Shown one piece after another: positions 59,701 to 64,000 of a DNA stretch of 64,000 bases; position 1 is the first letter of the stretch, and each line of letters opens with the position of its first letter. The stretch is from assembly GCF_028583425.1 (NCBI RefSeq), contig NC_072794.1:26719232-26783231 (forward strand). Direction: 5' to 3'. This DNA is from Eublepharis macularius. Its lineage: Eukaryota > Chordata > Lepidosauria > Squamata > Eublepharidae. The translations under genes were made by a program, and so were the position numbers. Below the pieces are notes generated by a model. The model ran no database searches. It was not told where the DNA came from and saw only the letters and a list, made by a program, of their open reading frames with translations.

Positions 59701-62322
59701 CAGCCGTACAGCCCTTACTCATTGCTTTAGACTCACTATGCTAAAATCAGTGGTGCAAACTAAGATATATGTAGGCTGCATTGAAACACACTGCTACTCA
59801 GCCCACTGCCTACTAGACCCTTGACCTCCAGCTTTCAACTCCCCTACCTTTAACTCATCCAACCTGTTGGGGAGAAATCCTTTGAAGTATACAACACATA
59901 CACCTCAAAGGGATACCAGGTGATCTGGTTTAAGAGAGGGAATGGTGGGAGCACTTCTGATTGGCCCCAATCCAGGAGGTCACAGCCAAGTCACTTTTTA
60001 GTTCAAGCACAGATCCACCTAGCATTTTCAGTTTTACCCAAGCAGCTGAAAAAAGAGTTTGTGCGTAGATCAAGTTTAACTGGCCAGACTCATAAAACTA
60101 TGCTAACCTTGAAATCTCCATCCACAGGTTGCTTTTTAGTTCAAAAGAAAGAGCATATACTGATGAGGTTCTCAACAGGTTGCTTCTTTCTGGTCCACAA
60201 GGGATTAAAGTCTATTCACTAGTGCTACTTAAAGAGCCAGGTTGGATAGGGTTGACTGGAGAAATATGTCCTGTCCCTTTAACAGAGACTTACTGTAGTA
60301 ATCTCACACTGTTGAGTCTCAGTGAGAAAGGTGGGCTATAAATGACAAAAATAAATAATATAAATAAATCATTGGCAGCTGAAGCTTTTCATGCCATGAA
60401 GGTAAATAACATTACCTCCTAAACAACATACTATTTGCCCTCTGTTAAAGGGATGAGACATTTTTTTCCCTCCAGGAAGCTGGCAAATCTATGAGCCAGA
60501 AATAGAGTATTTATATAATCAGCCATGTGTTTAGTATGTACTATCTGTTTGCTGTATGTATTATCCTGCTCTCACTGCATTGATTTATACTTACATAATA
60601 CCATTACCTGTATTGTATAACATATCATGTCTAATACTTTATGCTTTGTTTCAGATTTCTAGTAAAGAATCCAGTAGCACCTTTAAGACTAACCAACTTT
60701 ACTGTAGCATAAGCTTTCGAGAACCACAGTTCTCTTCAACAGATGCATCTGACAAAGGTGCTACTGGACTCTACTATTTTGCTACTACAGACCAACATGG
60801 CTAACTCCTCCGGCTTTCAGATTTCTGTAATCTTAGTCCTATTACACTTCTTTTTAGATGTTTCAACCTATTGATGGCATTAATTTACACTATGTAATCT
60901 GTCTTGCATCTCAGAGAGAAAGGCAAACTACAAAGTAAATAAAAAAAATAAAACAGATGCATTCCATCTTGTATAACCCAATACTAAATGTTTCAGAATA
61001 CTATTACAGCAAAGGTTGCCTGAAAATTCAGCCTTTCACTGAACGTGTCAAATAAAGCTTATATTCTATTTTTAAATTCCTTGCTCCATCATCCAAGGGT
61101 GTGATAATTAATAAACCTCCACTTTTGCAGGTGGCTGTGGATGCTGTTACCTGCCAGTGGGGGATCAAGGTGGAACGGACAGAAATGTAGGTATGAAATG
61201 CATTGGTGTGCAGAAATAGTAAAAAGTAAAAGAAAAGTTAAAAAAATGTCTGGGAAGAAAGGGGAATAGAGGGTTTTTTAAAAAAAAGATTCTACCTTCT
61301 TAAATACCCTCTTCTGCTTTTTGTCTTCAATTTCTCCATCTGGATGGGCACTTCTCTGGATAGAAGAACACACACTAGTTTTGGAGAGCCTCTTTCTTCT
61401 ACCACAGGTTCCCAAGTACATTCCTTCTTTGACTATGATAGGTCTGTAAGTGGAAACAGGTGATTCATAGCCAGGAGCACTTGCTTAAAATCTCTGGTTT
61501 AAACCAACTTCAACATACTATCACCTGTACCATAATCAACTAGGTCTCCTTCCACTGAGTTTTTAATAGTGGAGTCTTAGGTATATTTACTTCAATCTAT
61601 GCCCATTTATTTCAGTGGTCGTGGACTGGAATAATTCTGCCTAGGATTGTGCAATAAGCTGCTTATACCTTCAGACAGCTCAAAGTGTAATACAAAAGCA
61701 TCTGAGCTGCCATCTTTGACTGGCCAAGTGTCTTTTGGTCTCAGATCCCCTCTGTCCAATGAAGAAGTGAATGCCATGGTCATTTACTCACCACTGTCCT
61801 AACTGAAAGATAGTTCTGGCTGCGACCTGAAAGTGTCTTTTACCTTGTGACTGAGCATGATATGGGGTGAGGGAATTGGTAGAAGCAACTCAAATCTTTC
61901 AGCACTGCATGTGCTAACCGATGCAAGAATTTAGGTGCTTTTCCTCTGGAGAGCTCAAGAAGACACAGAGTTCCCAGACACACTACCGTCTAGGCAGTAT
62001 TGTCAGCTCTCTGCCTCCCTGTAATCTTTCCCATAAGAATAATCCCCAGTATGGTTTTTCTTTACATATCTATCTAAAGAAGTGAGCTGTGGCTCACAAA
62101 AGCGCTTATTGAAATAAACGTTAGTCTTTCAGGTGCTGCTAAACTTGTGTTTTATTACTGTTTGGAAAGACAAGAGTGACCCTGCAGCTCACTGCCATGA
62201 GGGACTGCAGTCTGTGTCACCAGGATGCCTATTTCTATTTCAGAAAAGATGTTCGATTGCCAGCTGAGCTTCAGGAGTCTCTGGCTGTACAAGCAGAAGC
62301 CCAACGCCAGGCCAGAGTGAAG
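50428..62322 (+). CDS. NPHS2: NPHS2, podocin (coding exons 1-7; last exon outside the window)
   Basis: Podocin is a membrane scaffold of kidney podocytes. It is a stomatin/prohibitin (PHB)-family hairpin protein that recruits nephrin to the slit diaphragm. The exons are 50428-50704, 54150-54253, 55658-55730, 56616-56698, 57917-58120, 61131-61186 and 62244-62322, giving 292 codons with all phases joining. Exons 2-7 (104, 73, 83, 204, 56 and 79 nt) have the same lengths as I recall for human NPHS2; exon 1 is 3 nt longer. In order: a charged N-terminal tail (1-92), one hydrophobic hairpin segment with a conserved Pro (about 101-124), then the PHB domain. The start is chosen from similarity to human MERRARSSSRESRGR. 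An in-frame upstream ATG at 50254 is rejected. No frame breaks are seen. Confidence 0.97.
51640..51810. repeat. Foldback-family repeat (degraded)
   Basis: TTTCCAGAGGTATCTTAAAG and GGCATAAGCTTTCAAGAGC at the left pair loosely with GGTCTTTAAGGTGCCCAGTG at the right, and TAAACCAGCTACCCTTCTAG follows. It is in NPHS2 intron 1. Confidence 0.55.
52705..53140. repeat. Nested pair: foldback repeat inside a GGTTGCCAACC MITE
   Basis: The outer repeat runs from GGTTTTAACTTTGGTTGGAA to CCTGGAGGCTGGCAACCCT. Inside it, about 52844-53054, sits a CCAGTAGCACC foldback copy with arms of roughly 70 bp. The flank TTTCCTCCAAG repeats on both sides of the inner copy (near 52831 and 53049), which fits a target duplication. 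Confidence 0.75.
53236..54110. mobile_element. 875-bp DNA transposon, probably Harbinger-like, just before NPHS2 exon 2
   Basis: The ends are GGGCAAATCCACATTACTCA and TGGGTGAATGTGGATTTGACC; the inverted similarity continues inward (CGCATGTTCTCCG with CGGATA...ACATGCG). AAT flanks both sides (53233-53235 and 54111-54113), which fits the 3-bp duplications of PIF/Harbinger elements. No transposase is visible. Confidence 0.6.
54150..54253 (+). CDS. NPHS2: NPHS2 exon 2: membrane hairpin
   Basis: The exon encodes [20 protein letters not shown] followed by [14 protein letters not shown]. This is the single hydrophobic segment that dips into the inner leaflet. The Pro in TFPISIWFC corresponds to human Pro118, which disease alleles alter. 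A Cys sits at the segment edge, where the family is palmitoylated. The acceptor follows a T/C-rich tract, and a DNA transposon ends 39 bp upstream. Confidence 0.96.
54815..54885. repeat. Decayed palindromic repeat (CTAAGCAGA type)
   Basis: GTGCAATTCTAAGCAGAATTC pairs with GTAACTCTGCTTAGGATGG. It is the same family as 48266-48353 with a deleted centre. Confidence 0.6.
55197..55570. repeat. GC-rich AGAGTTGCCAGGTCCC repeat
   Basis: It begins AGAGTTGCCAGGTCCCTTGA and ends GGGGAATGGCACCCCTAG, roughly inverse ends. It contains GATGACATCACTCCCAGGAA. The same kind of sequence splits the SINE at 49.1 kb. It lies about 90 bp before NPHS2 exon 3. Confidence 0.55.
55658..55730 (+). CDS. NPHS2: NPHS2 exon 3: start of PHB domain
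   Basis: The exon encodes [20 protein letters not shown] then PRGPG, matching human [25 protein letters not shown]. The FR of ILFRFG corresponds to human Arg138. The acceptor is TTGACAG and the donor is GTGAGT. Confidence 0.95.
55850..55945 (+). repeat. GGTTGCCAACCTCCAGG repeat fragment
   Basis: GCGTTGCCAACCTCCAGGTG and GGACTACAGAGATCAGTTCC match the family. It stops at about 55945, next to a further TTGCCAGGTTCC motif. Confidence 0.6.
56616..56698 (+). CDS. NPHS2: NPHS2 exon 4: PHB domain
   Basis: The exon encodes [20 protein letters not shown] then LEIPFYE after an AATAG acceptor, with a GTCAGT donor. It differs from human [27 protein letters not shown] at only a few positions. The true frame differs from the long open frame that overlaps it. 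Confidence 0.95.
56750..57916. other. NPHS2 intron 4, no recognised element
   Basis: The middle (57130-57680) is somewhat GC-rich with short frames on both strands that do not resemble known proteins. No exon is supported. Confidence 0.35.
57917..58120 (+). CDS. NPHS2: NPHS2 exon 5: PHB domain
   Basis: These 68 codons in phase 0 begin [20 protein letters not shown] and continue through [20 protein letters not shown] to [19 protein letters not shown]. The [12 protein letters not shown] and ERKSI motifs are conserved in podocin. The acceptor is CCCTAG and the donor is GTGGGC. Confidence 0.96.
58121..60220. other. NPHS2 intron 5, mostly unannotated
   Basis: It holds a run of about 15 G at 59538-59552 and a tandem duplication of AAAGAATGAATCAGCCGTAC-type sequence (about 27 bp, 59661-59716). 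No exon is supported. Confidence 0.4.
60225..60368 (+). repeat. L2-like LINE 3' tail fragment
   Basis: CTTTAACAGAGACTTACTGT, then GAGTCTCAGTGAGAAAGGTG and GGGCTATAAATGACAAAAAT with AATAAATAAT repeats. It matches the ends at 873 and 44778. Confidence 0.65.
60662..60815. repeat. Foldback repeat, CCAGTAGCACC family (one arm shortened)
   Basis: AATCCAGTAGCACCTTTAAG with CTAACCAACTTTACTGTAGC is followed directly by GACAAAGGTGCTACTGGACT and ACAGACCAACATGGCTAACT. Most of the second arm has been deleted. It is inserted in an L2-like tail that resumes at about 60820. Confidence 0.75.
60836..60955 (+). repeat. L2-like LINE 3' tail fragment
   Basis: ACTATGTAATCTGTCTTGCA and TCTCAGAGAGAAAGGCAAAC with an A-rich end. 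Together with 60540-60660 it forms one element split by the foldback repeat. Confidence 0.6.
61131..61186 (+). CDS. NPHS2: NPHS2 exon 6: PHB domain
   Basis: The exon encodes [18 protein letters not shown] and splits the next codon after AT. It matches human VALDSVTCIWGIKVERIE. The acceptor is TTTTGCAG and the donor is GTAGGT. Confidence 0.95.
61560..61655. repeat. Decayed palindromic repeat (CTTAGG type)
   Basis: GTGGAGTCTTAGGTATATTT and CTGCCTAGGATTGTGCAAT at the ends with TGCCCATTTATTTCAGTGG at the centre match the family of 48266-48353. Confidence 0.5.
62244..62322 (+). CDS. NPHS2: NPHS2 exon 7: end of PHB domain
   Basis: The exon completes the split Ile codon and encodes [20 protein letters not shown] then RQARVK, matching human [26 protein letters not shown]. 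The acceptor is TTTCAG and the donor is GTAAGA. The final exon (human MIAAEAEKAAS onward) is not found before 64000, so the gene continues to the right. Confidence 0.95.
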
Positions 62323-63113
62323 GTAAGAGCACGCTCATGCCCTGTATGTTCATGACTGGAGACCTTTCATACAGGCCTTCTCCAGTTCAGGTCACTGTTT
62401 AAATCACAGTGTTCAGTGGTAGAGATCTGTTTGGCGTGCAGAAGGTCCCAGGTTCAATTCTTGGCAAGTGCTCAGTGCTAAATGTATATACACACACCAG
62501 TGCTGGGTTTATAATCTGAGAGACTATTATAATTCAAATACTCCCTTGCTCCTCCTCTCCAGCATGATGTGTGCTAGAGCAAAGCAATTGGCAGTTTGAA
62601 TACTCAATACAAAACACTGCTTTATTGTAACAGTAAGCCAATTCACATTTTAAAAAGTCTACATGACCTCCGTGAAGACTTTTGATCAGAGATATGCTGC
62701 AACTTCCATGCTCAGAAATCGGATCCCAGGCATGGGGCAGTTATTTGTCCTATTGAGGAAACATGTATATACTGAAGACTCCATGTAAGTTTCTCCAGTG
62801 GAGCAAATGGTGGTCCTTGGGGCAGTAAAAAAGGCTGAGAAAATGATGTGAGGAGAGGGTCGTGCCCCCAGTCCCCACATGCCATGGGTCTCTAAGAACA
62901 GAGCTCCAGGTGTGAAACACATAACACAAGTCTAATCAAAAGATTTGTACTTTCTCCTATGAAAGCGAACACACACACACATGGCTATTTACCTTCTCCC
63001 TTTCCCATATGAATAGCAATGTAGAACCCTTTCCAACAGCCAGTGTGCTGTTAGGACCCTGGCTCTATCTACTGAGCATATTTCATCCTGCCCTTCCTCT
63101 AGTGAGTCTAAGC

Positions 63114-63697
63114 CAGTGGTTCTTAACCTTTTTTGTGCAATGAATCCCTTTGGCAATCTGGTGAAGCCTACGGACCCTTTCTTAGAATAACATTTTTAAA
63201 TGTATAAAATAAAATAAGATTACAGAGGAAGTCAATTATATTGAAATAGGGTCAAGCACCGAGTCATTTCTGACCCATGGGGGGACGTCGCATCATGACG
63301 TTTTCTTGGCAGACTTTTTGTTACGGGGTGGTTTGCCATTGCCTTCCCCAGTCATCTACACTTTACCCCCAGGAAACTGGGTACTCGTTCTACCGACCTC
63401 GGAAGGATGGAAGGCTGAGTCAACCTTGAGCCGGCTACCTGAACCTGGCTTCCACCAGGATCAAACTCAGGTCGTGAGCAGAGCTAGGGCTGCAGTACTG
63501 CAGCTTACCACTCTGCGCCACAGGGCTCTTACAAATTGAAATACAGTTATCAAAATACTAAAAAAACGCAAATCTGTGATATAGTAATATACGTGCTTCT
63601 TTATTGAGGCATTAAATAACAAGATGTAATTTTTTTTCCTGTCCAAATTCACGGGCACCCTGAAATCTATCCACAAACTCCAGGTTAAGATGCCCTG
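63114..63697. mobile_element. hAT-like element remnant containing a SINE
   Basis: It starts CAGTGGTTCTTAACCTTTTT and ends CAGGTTAAGATGCCCTG, inverse ends typical of old hAT elements. The 8-bp flanks GTCTAAGC and GCCTAGGG share 5 bases, consistent with age. The SINE at 63249-63534 is nested inside. Confidence 0.65.
63249..63534 (-). repeat. tRNA-derived SINE with ATTGAAATA target duplication
   Basis: The minus strand has GAGCCCTGTGGCGCAGAGTG (A-box region), GAGTTTGATCCTGGTGG (B-box region), and a body with GGGGAAGGCAATGGCAAACC and GTCAGAAATGACTCGGTGCT. The 9-bp duplication ATTGAAATA is at 63240-63248 and 63535-63543. This SINE type differs from the Sauria-type copies elsewhere in the window. 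Confidence 0.8.
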
Positions 63698-63889
63698 GCC
63701 TAGGGCATCACAAAAGGTTCTTGCTCTCCCACTTTGTCCTCACAACAACTTGTTAAGGAAGGTCAGGCTGTGAGACAAGGACTGTCCCTATATCATCCAG
63801 TGAACTTCAAGGATGAGTAGGGAGTTGAAGCCAAGTCTTCTTGTCTGTCACTCAAACCCCTTCTCTGTTCTCCTGAAGCACATTGGGTA

Positions 63890-64000
63890 AGGTTGCCAGC
63901 CTGGAGATCTCCTGGAATTACAATTGATCTCTAGACCACTGCAATTAGTTCCTCTGGAGAAAATGGCTGCTTTGGAATGGTGGACTTTATGGCTTTATAC
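63890..64000 (+). repeat. GGTTGCCAGCCTGGAG repeat, cut by the window edge
   Basis: GTAAGGTTGCCAGCCTGGAG, AATTACAATTGATCTCTAGA and GAAAATGGCTGCTTTGGAAT are the left and middle of this family. The right end is outside the window. Confidence 0.65.

Noticed and set aside
63249-63534. tRNA-like A and B boxes considered as a tRNA gene
   Set aside because: The boxes belong to a SINE head with a target duplication. No cloverleaf with an acceptor stem can be formed convincingly. The same applies to the Sauria-type SINEs.

Overview
The window is vertebrate nuclear DNA, most likely from a squamate reptile (a lizard; a gecko is possible but I cannot fix the species). The evidence is the split vertebrate genes together with a squamate-style repeat load: BovB/RTE, CR1, L2-like and L1 LINEs, tRNA-derived Sauria-type SINEs, many short hAT-like elements with 8-bp target duplications, and fossil Ty3/gypsy and DIRS-like pieces. 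There are no bacterial-style genes, operons or CRISPR arrays.

Two protein-coding genes lie head to head. TDRD5 is on the minus strand, with its start codon at 43659 and stop codon at 5838. I reconstruct 16 coding exons whose splice phases all agree, giving 1023 codons, or 993 if a duplicated exon is skipped. It encodes three LOTUS (OST-HTH) domains, an extended Tudor domain and the conserved C-terminal tail of TDRD5, a germ-cell piRNA and retrotransposon-silencing factor. A CpG-rich stretch around 46.7-47.05 kb is the likely promoter and non-coding first exon. NPHS2 (podocin) is on the plus strand from 50428. Coding exons 1-7 are present, giving 292 codons, and the last exon lies beyond the right edge. 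TDRD5 and NPHS2 are also divergent neighbours on human chromosome 1q25, which supports both names.

Layout: 1-0.87 kb L2-like LINE tail; 2.2-3.96 kb minus-strand BovB/RTE LINE carrying a 144-bp MITE; 5.8-43.7 kb TDRD5, with introns holding hAT MITEs (6.6, 12.9, 14.6, 32.7 and 41.5 kb), a DIRS-like fossil (7.7-8.7), a Penelope-like piece (11.8-12.3), long foldback elements (15.2 and 28.7), a gypsy fossil (27.0-30.7), a CR1 LINE (32.05-36.08) and an ORF1-only L1 with clear target duplications (39.2-42.3); 46.7-47.05 kb CpG-rich promoter region; 50.4-62.3 kb NPHS2 exons, with an 875-bp DNA transposon ending only 39 bp before exon 2; and 63.1-63.7 kb a hAT remnant with a SINE nested in it.

The most notable host-gene observation is an intragenic tandem duplication in TDRD5. 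A segment containing the start of one coding exon and its upstream intron occurs twice, about 2.05 kb apart. Both copies keep an open frame, a phase-0 acceptor and a usable donor, so the gene may splice one or both. TDRD5 and NPHS2 do not act together (germline RNA silencing versus the kidney slit diaphragm); their pairing is conserved synteny rather than a shared pathway.
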